From a bacterium (GTDB lineage Bacteria > Patescibacteriota > Minisyncoccia > Phycocordibacterales > 1-14-0-10-42-12), in the NCBI GenBank assembly GCA_030432135.1, contig JAUIHD010000032.1:1-5944 (forward strand): 5,944 nt of DNA. The letters run 5' to 3'. The notes below the pieces were generated by a model. That model made no database searches and was not told the origin of the DNA. It saw nothing but the letters and a program-made list of their open reading frames with translations. Numbering within the stretch: position 1 is the first letter of the stretch; every line of letters starts with the position of its first letter. Positions 1 through 5,599 of this stretch are shown here, piece by piece. The position numbers and the translations under genes are program-made.

Positions 1-1041
1 TAAGAACCCACCAGCAATAAGCCAATCGAAGAATATGTTGTGCACGCGATCAAACCATTGTTCTTGGTTGTATAACTTTGCTTCATACTTTTCGTTGAAA
101 ACATAGTTGAAGTTCCCCTGCCCCCAGCCAAGCACCGGACGCTCCTGCACTCCTTCCCACGCAAGTCCCCAAATGGCTGTTCGTACCACCAAGTCTTCTT
201 GCAAGTCAATGTTGGCAATACGCTTGAGTGAACCACTGTTCTGTACAAACGCAGAATCGCGTACTCCCATAAACACGAGAATAAGTACGGTCAGTGCAAA
301 AAAACCACCAATAGCGTACTTCCGCAGCTGTGGAACCTTACGTCCAAACAGCGCTATGTATGCAACCGCTGCCACAGAGCCTCCCACAAAGCCCAAAAAG
401 GTACCTCGTGTCCCTGTCTGCAACAGTGTATATGCGAGAATGAGTCCTGCCACTGCGTACGCTACGCGATGCCCATTTACTTTTGAGCGCAGTGCCAAAA
501 ACGCCACGAAGAAAATGTGGAAGAGCATATACACTGCCATGTATGCAGCATTACCCAAACGTGAATCAACACGACCACGACCACCGGCAAATATATCTGC
601 CTGCTGCCCAAGCCCATAGAGCGCAACCAAAAGTGCAACCACAACCGACGTGTGCAAGAAGTATGACCAGAGCTTTTGAGTGGTCAGGACACTCCCCGCA
701 ACAACAGTGTACATAAAGACATGCACAAGTGTGACGTAGCCGTCCATCCGCTCGAAGTTACTCCAAAAACTTTTCAGCGGATACTCTCCAAAGAGGTTTG
801 CGAAAAACATCACTACCAAGAGCGACCCAAAGGTCGGCACTATCCACGAGAACTTTGGACGATACCGGACATCGCTCAAAGCAAGCAAGATCCATGAGGC
901 AAAAACAATCTCAACAATTATTCTAAACGCAAAGTTTTTACCAGTGATAAAGGGGAAGAAAAAATCATTTTCTACATAAAGGGGCAGAAACGGAATGAGG
1001 AACAAACCTCCAAACACAACTGCTTGCAACATATCTTTCAT
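1..1041 (-). CDS. O-antigen ligase / Wzy-like polymerase family membrane protein, C-terminus cut off by window edge
   Basis: The frame is open from ATG 1041 to the left edge and gives 347 residues with no stop. It is very hydrophobic, with about nine membrane segments (roughly 5-22, 38-55, 66-84, 102-119, 125-145, 167-185, 193-209, 213-232 and 240-260), then a long polar, presumably periplasmic, loop to about 335. Family-like motifs are FPFITGKNF (29-37), FWSNFERMDG (92-101), TGTRGTFLG around Arg212, a WEGVQERPVLGWGQGNF stretch in the loop, and RVHNIFFDWL with His334. In the WaaL/Wzy_C superfamily an Arg and a His in this kind of arrangement are important for transferring glycan from undecaprenyl diphosphate. 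Whether this one is a ligase, a polymerase or a protein O-glycosyltransferase cannot be told. An in-frame TGA at 1092-1090 limits upstream extension. ATG 1032 is an alternative start. No Shine-Dalgarno is visible. It lies downstream of a terminator, so it probably has its own promoter. Confidence 0.88.
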   Translation of the reverse strand, partial: MKDMLQAVVFGGLFLIPFLPLYVENDFFFPFITGKNFAFRIIVEIVFASWILLALSDVRYRPKFSWIVPTFGSLLVVMFFANLFGEYPLKSFWSNFERMDGYVTLVHVFMYTVVAGSVLTTQKLWSYFLHTSVVVALLVALYGLGQQADIFAGGRGRVDSRLGNAAYMAVYMLFHIFFVAFLALRSKVNGHRVAYAVAGLILAYTLLQTGTRGTFLGFVGGSVAAVAYIALFGRKVPQLRKYAIGGFFALTVLILVFMGVRDSAFVQNSGSLKRIANIDLQEDLVVRTAIWGLAWEGVQERPVLGWGQGNFNYVFNEKYEAKLYNQEQWFDRVHNIFFDWLIAGGFL

Positions 1042-1050
1042 ATGAGAGCA

Positions 1051-1059
1051 ATAGTACCA
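1051..1059 (-). promoter_or_regulatory. Candidate extended -10 promoter of the ligase-family gene
   Basis: On the minus strand TGG-TACTAT (1059 to 1051) ends nine bases before ATG 1041. TACTAT matches TATAAT at four of six positions and has an extended TGn. No good -35 lies at normal spacing: TTGCAG at 1077-1072 is 15 bases away. A perfect TTGACA at 1120-1115 has no -10 at the right distance. Transcription from this box would give a leaderless or very short 5' leader, which fits the absence of a Shine-Dalgarno. The terminator upstream makes a separate promoter for this gene likely. Confidence 0.35.
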
Positions 1060-1131
1060 CGCGTGCAATACCTGCAACCAGTGTGCAACTCAAGACGATG
1101 GAAGAATGGGAGGCTGTCAAATCGACACAGC

Positions 1132-1161
1132 AAAAGCACGGGAGGCTTCGCCTCCCGTGCT
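1132..1161 (-). terminator. Strong intrinsic terminator after the nuclease gene
   Basis: Perfect 12-bp inverted repeat: AGCACGGGAGGC at 1135-1146 and its complement at 1150-1161, with a three-base loop. Read on the minus strand, the GC-rich stem is followed directly by TTTT (1135-1132) and then G, the layout of a rho-independent terminator. It sits 66 bases past the nuclease stop codon and ends the leftward methyltransferase-kinase-nuclease unit. On the plus strand only a weak GTTTT follows the stem about seven bases later, and no plus-strand gene lies upstream, so the minus direction is the meaningful one. Confidence 0.8.
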
Positions 1162-1226
1162 GTATACGTTTTCACATTCTACCCCTTCTTCATCTGTCTC
1201 CACATTTAGTTACTAAAAATAAGATA

Positions 1227-1955
1227 CTAAAATGTGTTTGCACATGATGCAGAACGAGAAAATCCTGCATCTTCTGCTTCCTGCTCTGTACAAAAGTATG
1301 ATTCTCCTTTTCTTGTATCAATTTTAATTCGATTATAGTTTGGACAGCCTTCCAAAAAGTAGTTTCGTCCATATGCTTTTTCAGAAATATTTCCTTTAAT
1401 AGTACACGTAGGATTCTCTGGTCCTGCATCAACCTCTCTCAGTGATGGACTTTCTTCTTGTGCACACTCACTCCATAAGCCTCTGCCATTTAGTTTTGCG
1501 TCTTCTTGTGCACTGGCTAAAAGATCTCGATATCTATTGTCTGGAGCAACTGCTAAAACTTTTGCGTGTCCTTGTCGCACCAACGCTTCATTTACAAACA
1601 CATCGTCTTCACTCGGAGTATCAGCCACAATATACATATACCGCAACAAACGTCCATAACGATCTGCACCCGTTATATCTTTCTCAATTCTTACATGAGC
1701 ATCTCCTAAAAGAGTTTTTAAATAATCGCGAGACTCTGCATAGTGACAGTCGCCTCTTTCTGGGGCATTTATTCCCAAAAGCCGTATTCTTACCTTATTT
1801 TCTACATCGACCGTATCGCCATCTGCGACGTACACTACCTGATGTACACTATTTTCAAATGCATCTGCTTTTGTATCACGCACAATTTTGTACCCTGCTA
1901 CAGAACCTCCTGCCAATAGCATTGCTATAAGTGCACCAAGCGTTATTTTTTTCAT
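1227..1955 (-). CDS. Exported staphylococcal-nuclease-like thermonuclease with C-terminal cysteine-rich ('sunset'-like) domain
   Basis: 242 residues. Residues 1-25 are a basic start plus hydrophobic stretch. The run GSVA-GY at 17-22 could be a signal peptidase I site; otherwise it is an anchor, so the protein should act outside the membrane. The SNase fold spans about 38-165: ADGDTV with Asp46/Asp48, RLLGINAPE with Arg58 and Glu66, DRYGR with Arg102, then VNEALVRQGHAKV and a final GLWSE. Arg58, Glu66 and Arg102 match the catalytic Arg35, Glu43 and Arg87 of S. aureus nuclease, and Asp48 matches Asp21. The Asp40 ligand is Asn63, a change I recall in other homologues. Residues 184-238 form a second module with Cys184, 204, 222 and 238 and a CTIKGNIS...GCPNY...FCTEQEAEDAGF pattern, which I recognise as the short domain often attached to bacterial SNases. 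Predicted role: Ca-dependent cleavage of extracellular DNA/RNA. The ATG follows a -10 box by six bases. Confidence 0.9.
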   Translation of the reverse strand: MKKITLGALIAMLLAGGSVAGYKIVRDTKADAFENSVHQVVYVADGDTVDVENKVRIRLLGINAPERGDCHYAESRDYLKTLLGDAHVRIEKDITGADRYGRLLRYMYIVADTPSEDDVFVNEALVRQGHAKVLAVAPDNRYRDLLASAQEDAKLNGRGLWSECAQEESPSLREVDAGPENPTCTIKGNISEKAYGRNYFLEGCPNYNRIKIDTRKGESYFCTEQEAEDAGFSRSASCANTF

Positions 1956-1961
1956 AACTAC

Positions 1962-1967
1962 ATTCTA
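1962..1967 (-). promoter_or_regulatory. Candidate -10 box (TAGAAT) of the nuclease gene, leaderless spacing
   Basis: TAGAAT on the minus strand (1967 to 1962) matches TATAAT at five of six positions and is followed by exactly six bases before ATG 1955. Transcription would begin at or next to the start codon. No recognisable -35 is present at 16-18 bases. A GAGG about 12 bases before the ATG is too far away to be a convincing ribosome binding site. The gap to the upstream kinase is 69 bases, so read-through from upstream remains possible. Confidence 0.4.
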
Positions 1968-2024
1968 CCTCGCACAACTATATATTTATTTCACCGTGTG
2001 AACAGAAGATCATTTTCCGTACGT

Positions 2025-2528
2025 CTACCGCAAAATAATTTTCTGTGTCTCAACAAGATAATCAATCACCTTCTGTGCAAACACTTCTGGCTCCCCTTCA
2101 CTTGTATCGAGTCTAAGTTCTGCGTGTTCTGGCACTTCATAGGGATCGTCTATACCAGTAAACCCTTTAATGATTCCCTTTCGTGCTTTATCATACAAAC
2201 CTTTCACATCTCGTTCTTCACATACTGCAAGCGGCGTAGAAACATGTACCTCCAGAAACGTTCCATGTTGCTGTACAAGCTCACGTGCTTTATCACGAGC
2301 CTGTGTGTACGGAGCAATTAAAGAACAAATAGCAATGCCTCCATGCTTCGTTATTTCACTGGCAACATATCCAACCCGCTGTACATTTAAATCACGATGC
2401 TCTTTAGAGAATCCAAGCTCGCTGGTGAGATGGTTACGTATCACATCACCATCCAACAACGTTACTTCCCTGTCTTGTATCTCCAGTAACTTAGAGGCAA
2501 GAATGTTTTTGAGAACAGTCCTGACCAT
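2025..2528 (-). CDS. cysC: Adenylyl-sulfate (APS) kinase-like protein, N-terminally truncated and lacking the P-loop
   Basis: 167 residues that closely match the APS kinase fold from just after the Walker A helix to the C-terminus. Visible motifs are LLDGDVIRNHL (Asp26, Asp28, Arg31), FSKEHRDLNVQR (40-51), ICSLIAPY (67-74), CEERDVKGLYDKAR (103-116) and GFTGIDDPYE (122-131), covering the APS-binding and lid regions. Intact APS kinases phosphorylate APS to PAPS using ATP held by a GxxGxGKST loop about 25 residues further upstream. Here homology starts only a few residues in and the loop is absent. The codon before ATG 2528 is TGA, and no other frame upstream encodes a P-loop. The length fits loss of about 25-35 residues from a roughly 195-residue enzyme. 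It starts 20 bases after the methyltransferase stop, without a Shine-Dalgarno. It is most likely a remnant; a non-catalytic APS/PAPS-binding role is possible. Family identity is firm, activity doubtful. Confidence 0.85.
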   Translation of the reverse strand: MVRTVLKNILASKLLEIQDREVTLLDGDVIRNHLTSELGFSKEHRDLNVQRVGYVASEITKHGGIAICSLIAPYTQARDKARELVQQHGTFLEVHVSTPLAVCEERDVKGLYDKARKGIIKGFTGIDDPYEVPEHAELRLDTSEGEPEVFAQKVIDYLVETQKIILR

Positions 2529-2548
2529 TCAATTTATTTTTACTGGTA

Positions 2549-3286
2549 TTATTTTCTCCCCCACACAGCAACTGTTGGAAACAGCTGTTCTCGGACAGGC
2601 AATGGTAACTTTGCAAATACTGCAGCATTCTCAAACTCCCACCGATATAAACCAGTCATTACTCGTGATGGATCAATTTTTACATCATCTCCAAGCTTTT
2701 TTTCTAATGCTTTATGGCTTCGCATTTGATGATATGTATAGCGGTCTGGAGAAGTTCCCAAGAAACGTTCATAATAATCTACTACTTCACTGAGTGACAC
2801 ATATCTCACAAACTTTCTTTCTGGTAGAACTTTTGGAATAGTATTGCCTAAAAATACATGAAGTCTCTCTTTTAGAGACCAAGGGTAGAGGGCATGCCCT
2901 AGATCATATCGATGCACCATTATCCCACCCTTTTTCACATATCTGGATGAGAACTCCATAAACTTTCCAAGTTGTTTAACATGCTCTAGTACGCTAAAAG
3001 AAATTACCACATCAAACGAAGCGTCTTCTAGACCCTCAATAGATTCATACCCAAGCTGAGAAGAGACAGTCGCTCGAGGCACGTCTCCAACATTCTTTTC
3101 AGCCTTTTTAAAAGAGTTCGTAATTGGTTCAATTCCTACATATTCAAGATTGGGATATTTATCTATCATTGTAGGTACATATGAAGCTGTACCACAACCT
3201 ATTTCTAACACTTTGATAGATTTATTTGACGACCCTTCAACAGCCTCTTTAATAACCTCATTGAAAAAGTATTCTTTTGAATTCAT
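2549..3286 (-). CDS. Class I SAM-dependent methyltransferase
   Basis: 245 residues from ATG 3286. The SAM-binding Rossmann core is clear: VLEIGCGTA (26-34; Glu28, Gly30, Gly32) is motif I, EYVGIEP with Glu53 at the end of strand 2 should bind the ribose, and SFDVVISFSVLEHV is the motif IV region typical of Methyltransf_11/25 members. The C-terminal half (from about VHRYDLGHALYPWSLKE) is less typical and probably forms the acceptor site. The acceptor is unknown; a sugar or glycan precursor is the contextual guess. The frame stays open up to GTG 3373 and also offers ATG 3325. I chose ATG 3286 because an extended -10 (TGGTATACT) ends six bases before it and the extra N-terminal stretch looks non-domain-like. 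It is divergent from the acyltransferase and only 20 bases ahead of the kinase remnant, so the two are probably co-transcribed. Confidence 0.85.
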   Translation of the reverse strand: MNSKEYFFNEVIKEAVEGSSNKSIKVLEIGCGTASYVPTMIDKYPNLEYVGIEPITNSFKKAEKNVGDVPRATVSSQLGYESIEGLEDASFDVVISFSVLEHVKQLGKFMEFSSRYVKKGGIMVHRYDLGHALYPWSLKERLHVFLGNTIPKVLPERKFVRYVSLSEVVDYYERFLGTSPDRYTYHQMRSHKALEKKLGDDVKIDPSRVMTGLYRWEFENAAVFAKLPLPVREQLFPTVAVWGRK

Positions 3287-3292
3287 GAGAAA

Positions 3293-3301
3293 AGTATACC
3301 A
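3293..3301 (-). promoter_or_regulatory. Extended -10 promoter of the methyltransferase gene, leaderless spacing
   Basis: TGG-TATACT on the minus strand (3301 to 3293) combines an extended TGn element with a five-of-six match to TATAAT. It is followed by six bases (TTTCTC) and then ATG 3286, so the mRNA would start at the AUG. No -35 match lies at 17 bases, as is usual for extended -10 promoters. This box lies inside the longer open frame that begins at GTG 3373 and is the main reason for preferring the shorter methyltransferase start. Confidence 0.5.
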
Positions 3302-3345
3302 TTGGTAACAAACACTCTCCCTCATTAAATGACTTCTTACTTTTA

Positions 3346-3374
3346 TTGACACATTCTTACAAAACTGAGACACT
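3346..3374 (+). promoter_or_regulatory. Possible promoter of the acyltransferase gene
   Basis: A perfect TTGACA (3346-3351) is followed after 17 bases by GACACT (3369-3374), a weak -10 matching TATAAT at three positions. The start site would fall near 3381, leaving a leader of about 12 bases before ATG 3393 with no Shine-Dalgarno. The -35 is good and the -10 is poor, so this is tentative. The gap 3287-3392 must hold promoters for both divergent genes. Confidence 0.28.
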
Positions 3375-3392
3375 TGCCAGCAATGTTAAGTT

Positions 3393-5357
3393 ATGAAGAA
3401 ACTAACTTACTATCGACCTGACATCGACGGACTGCGTGCCTTTGCTGTTATACCCGTCATTTTATTCCATCTCGATATTCCAGGGTTCTCAGGAGGATTT
3501 GTTGGTGTCGACATCTTTTTTGTCATTTCTGGGTATCTCATCACCTCAATAATACTAAGAGAAGTTAAGGAAGAGAGGTTTTCACTAACACGATTTTGGG
3601 AACGTCGTGTCCGTAGAATCATTCCTACCCTAACTGTTGTTATCTCCACGACAATCGTTGCATCTTATTATATAACCCTGTACCCAGTAGACTTCAAAGC
3701 ATTTGGTCTTACTGTGGTTGCTCAAAGTATATTCCTAATAAATATACTTTTTATGCGCCAGACAGCATATTTTGCTGCACCAGTAGATACCATACCTCTA
3801 TTACATACGTGGTCACTTGCGGTTGAAGAACAATTCTATATATTCTTTCCACTTTTTCTCTTTGTTGTCTACAGGTATACAAAAAAGTATCTTTTTTCAA
3901 CACTTGCACTCTGTGCAATTGTCTCCATGGGGCTGAGTATCTATTTTGTAAATATCAATCCCTCAGCGAGCTTCAACTTCCCTTTGCTTCCTCCTATATG
4001 GGGAGGTGCGACGAACCTTAGCGCAGGATTCTATTTTTTTCCAGCACGCGCATGGGAACTTCTTGCAGGGGCACTACTTGCTGTCGGGAGTCTACATATC
4101 ATTTCTACAAAATATGCAGAGATTATATCCTTTCTTGGTTTTGTAGGTCTCCTGTATTCTTTCTTCATGATTTCTGAAAAATCATTCCCAGGATTGATTG
4201 CGCTAATTCCTGTTCTAAGCACTACACTAATCATCTGGGCAAATACCAGGCAGAGTACGTTCGTTAAGAATTTTCTTTCATTCCCAATATTTATATGGGT
4301 AGGACTTATCTCCTACTCACTATATCTTTGGCATTGGCCAATTATCGTGCTCGCAAAACAATACTGGATGTCTGAACAACCCCCTTACTTTAAGCACTTT
4401 GTTCTACTTCTAACGCTCGCACTATCTCTTGCTACCTATAGATTTGTTGAAACTCCATTCAGAAATAAGAATTTTATTCCCCGAAAATTACATGTATTTG
4501 GTTTTGCCACAACGGTGACACTGATATTACTTATAAGTGGACTCTATATATTTAAACACGACGGACTACCACACAGAGCCCCTGAATCCGCACAAATAAT
4601 TGGTGTTGCCGCCACCGACTTCAACCCTCGCCGTGATGAGTGTTTCAAAAACAACTTTTCTAAAGTTCTATCAGGAGGTAAACCATGCATTCTTGGAACA
4701 GAGAGTGAAACCAATAAGATAGATTTTGTTTTGTGGGGGGATAGTCATGCTAATGCATTAATGCCTGCATTTGATGAGGTGGCTAAAGAACAAGAAGCAC
4801 AGGGAGCTTTCTTTGGTATTGGGGGCTGTGCACCCTTAGTAACCTCAGTAACAATCACAAAAGATGACGGTTGCGCTTATATGAAACAAAATGTAATACA
4901 GTATATTAACGAGCACCAAGTTAAAAAAGTATTTCTCGTTTCTAATTGGAAAGAAGTCTATCAAGTACTCTCAAGCGATTCAAAAATCTCATTAGAAGAC
5001 GCTCTAAACCAAACATTGCAACTTTTTCCAGAAAAACAAAAAGTAGTACTTTTCAAAAAAGTACCCCGGCAGGAAAATTTTGACACACGGAATGTTTTCT
5101 ATGCGGCAAGTAAGGAAGACTTCGATATCAATACACTTAATATCTCTTACGCCGAACACATCACTGCTACTGAAAATATTAGTCGCACAATCGACAGAAT
5201 CAGTACTCAAGAACACATCACCTCTAAAGATCCTACTTCTTTACTGTGCAATAATATTGAGTGTGTACTGACTCAGGATGGTTATATTTTATACAGAGAC
5301 AAATCACACATGAACACAACTGGCTCCAAATTGCTGAAAGACATTATCTCGCTTTAA
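3393..5357 (+). CDS. Membrane O-acyltransferase (acyltransferase 3 / OafA-type) fused to a C-terminal SGNH domain
   Basis: 654 residues, the usual length for AT3-SGNH proteins. Residues 1-387 are the acyltransferase 3 domain with about ten membrane helices. It opens with YRPDIDGLRAFAVIPVILFH, where Arg15 and His26 form the R-X10-H motif. GVDIFFVISGYLIT and RFWERRVRRIIP follow, then HTWSLAVEEQFY with Glu145/Glu146. From about 390 a soluble, presumably extracytoplasmic SGNH hydrolase/transferase domain follows: GDSHAN with Ser451, Gly477/Gly478 in GIGGCAP, Asn518 in VSNW, and DKSH with Asp636 and His639. All expected catalytic residues are present. In this family the membrane part brings acyl groups (usually acetyl) from the cytoplasm and the SGNH part places them on a sugar of a surface glycan. 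The flippase and ligase neighbours support an O-antigen or capsule substrate. No Shine-Dalgarno precedes ATG 3393. Codons are AT-rich compared with the ligase gene. Confidence 0.93.
   Translation: MKKLTYYRPDIDGLRAFAVIPVILFHLDIPGFSGGFVGVDIFFVISGYLITSIILREVKEERFSLTRFWERRVRRIIPTLTVVISTTIVASYYITLYPVDFKAFGLTVVAQSIFLINILFMRQTAYFAAPVDTIPLLHTWSLAVEEQFYIFFPLFLFVVYRYTKKYLFSTLALCAIVSMGLSIYFVNINPSASFNFPLLPPIWGGATNLSAGFYFFPARAWELLAGALLAVGSLHIISTKYAEIISFLGFVGLLYSFFMISEKSFPGLIALIPVLSTTLIIWANTRQSTFVKNFLSFPIFIWVGLISYSLYLWHWPIIVLAKQYWMSEQPPYFKHFVLLLTLALSLATYRFVETPFRNKNFIPRKLHVFGFATTVTLILLISGLYIFKHDGLPHRAPESAQIIGVAATDFNPRRDECFKNNFSKVLSGGKPCILGTESETNKIDFVLWGDSHANALMPAFDEVAKEQEAQGAFFGIGGCAPLVTSVTITKDDGCAYMKQNVIQYINEHQVKKVFLVSNWKEVYQVLSSDSKISLEDALNQTLQLFPEKQKVVLFKKVPRQENFDTRNVFYAASKEDFDINTLNISYAEHITATENISRTIDRISTQEHITSKDPTSLLCNNIECVLTQDGYILYRDKSHMNTTGSKLLKDIISL
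3724..3752 (+). repeat. Perfect 10-bp inverted repeat with T-run inside the acyltransferase gene
   Basis: AAAGTATATT (3724-3733) and AATATACTTT (3741-3750) are exact reverse complements around a seven-base loop, and the T-run continues to 3752. It encodes the QSIFLINILF membrane stretch. The shape resembles an AT-only intrinsic terminator, but only one G-C pair per arm makes it weak. It may simply reflect AT-rich codons for hydrophobic residues. Confidence 0.5.
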
Positions 5358-5414
5358 AAGAGATGACTTTCGTTCAAAATGGTCACAGGAAGAGAGTTTC
5401 GCATATCCTCAGTG

Positions 5415-5456
5415 AAGTGTTCAAAATCTTAATGCTTCAATACCATTAACACTTTT
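5415..5456 (+). terminator. Weak terminator candidate after the acyltransferase gene
   Basis: AAGTGTT (5415-5421) and AACACTT (5448-5454) can form a 7-bp stem with a 26-base loop, followed by TT and then ATAA. An alternative pairing of TGAAG (5413-5417) with CTTCA (5435-5439) overlaps it. The long loop and short T-run make it poor. It is the only hairpin with following Ts that I see in the 242-base gap 5358-5599, which otherwise holds no recognisable gene. Confidence 0.25.
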
Positions 5457-5505
5457 ATAACAAATAAAATTGAAATGTGAGCACATATCAAAAATAATAA
5501 TGCAG

Positions 5506-5511
5506 TATAAT
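5506..5511 (+). promoter_or_regulatory. Candidate -10 box (TATAAT) upstream of the flippase gene
   Basis: A perfect TATAAT lies in the very AT-rich gap between the acyltransferase and the flippase. No -35 match occurs at 16-18 bases; a TTGAAA at 5470-5475 is 30 bases away. The leader to ATG 5600 would be about 80 bases, unlike the leaderless layout of the leftward genes. In sequence this AT-rich, such a hexamer can also arise by chance. Confidence 0.35.
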
Positions 5512-5599
5512 ACAAGTCTAACTACTGAGTAGATAAGATCTATTTTAAGTACAGTAAATCCCCATAAAACTTTTTAGAAAAGCACTTGTTATAAAGTTA

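Noticed and set aside
107..897. Plus-strand open frames of 170, 77 and 73 residues
   Set aside because: They overlap the minus-strand ligase gene, have low-complexity Pro/Ser/Thr/Arg-rich translations and match no family I know; they are shadows of a GC-richer membrane gene.
1115..1120. Perfect TTGACA on the minus strand as -35 for the ligase gene
   Set aside because: At 16-18 bases downstream there is no -10-like hexamer; the TACTAT box is over 50 bases away.
1232..1245. Small hairpin ATGTG/CACAT overlapping the end of the nuclease gene, followed by TTTT on the minus strand
   Set aside because: Only five base pairs, inside coding sequence, and a far stronger terminator lies 70 bases downstream.
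1990..2002. Inverted repeat TTCAC-CGT-GTGAA between kinase and nuclease genes
   Set aside because: Five-base arms with no following T-run; could be an operator half-site pair but nothing supports it.
2529..2580. P-loop encoded in another frame or by reading TGA as glycine (code 25)
   Set aside because: I translated upstream of ATG 2528 in the kinase frame through the TGA, and in the neighbouring frames; none gives a GxxGxGKST-like sequence.
3287..3373. GTG 3373 or ATG 3325 as the methyltransferase start
   Set aside because: The added residues show no domain character, cover the likely promoter at 3301-3293, and neither start has a ribosome binding site; ATG 3286 fits the leaderless layout better. 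Not fully excluded.
5039..5053. Palindrome AAAAGTA-G-TACTTTT
   Set aside because: Lies in the SGNH coding region in Lys/Val-rich, AT-rich codons; too short a loop to form a hairpin and probably chance.
5261..5449. 62-residue plus-strand open frame spanning the acyltransferase end and the gap
   Set aside because: Overlaps the acyltransferase in another frame, has no recognisable start signal and no domain character.
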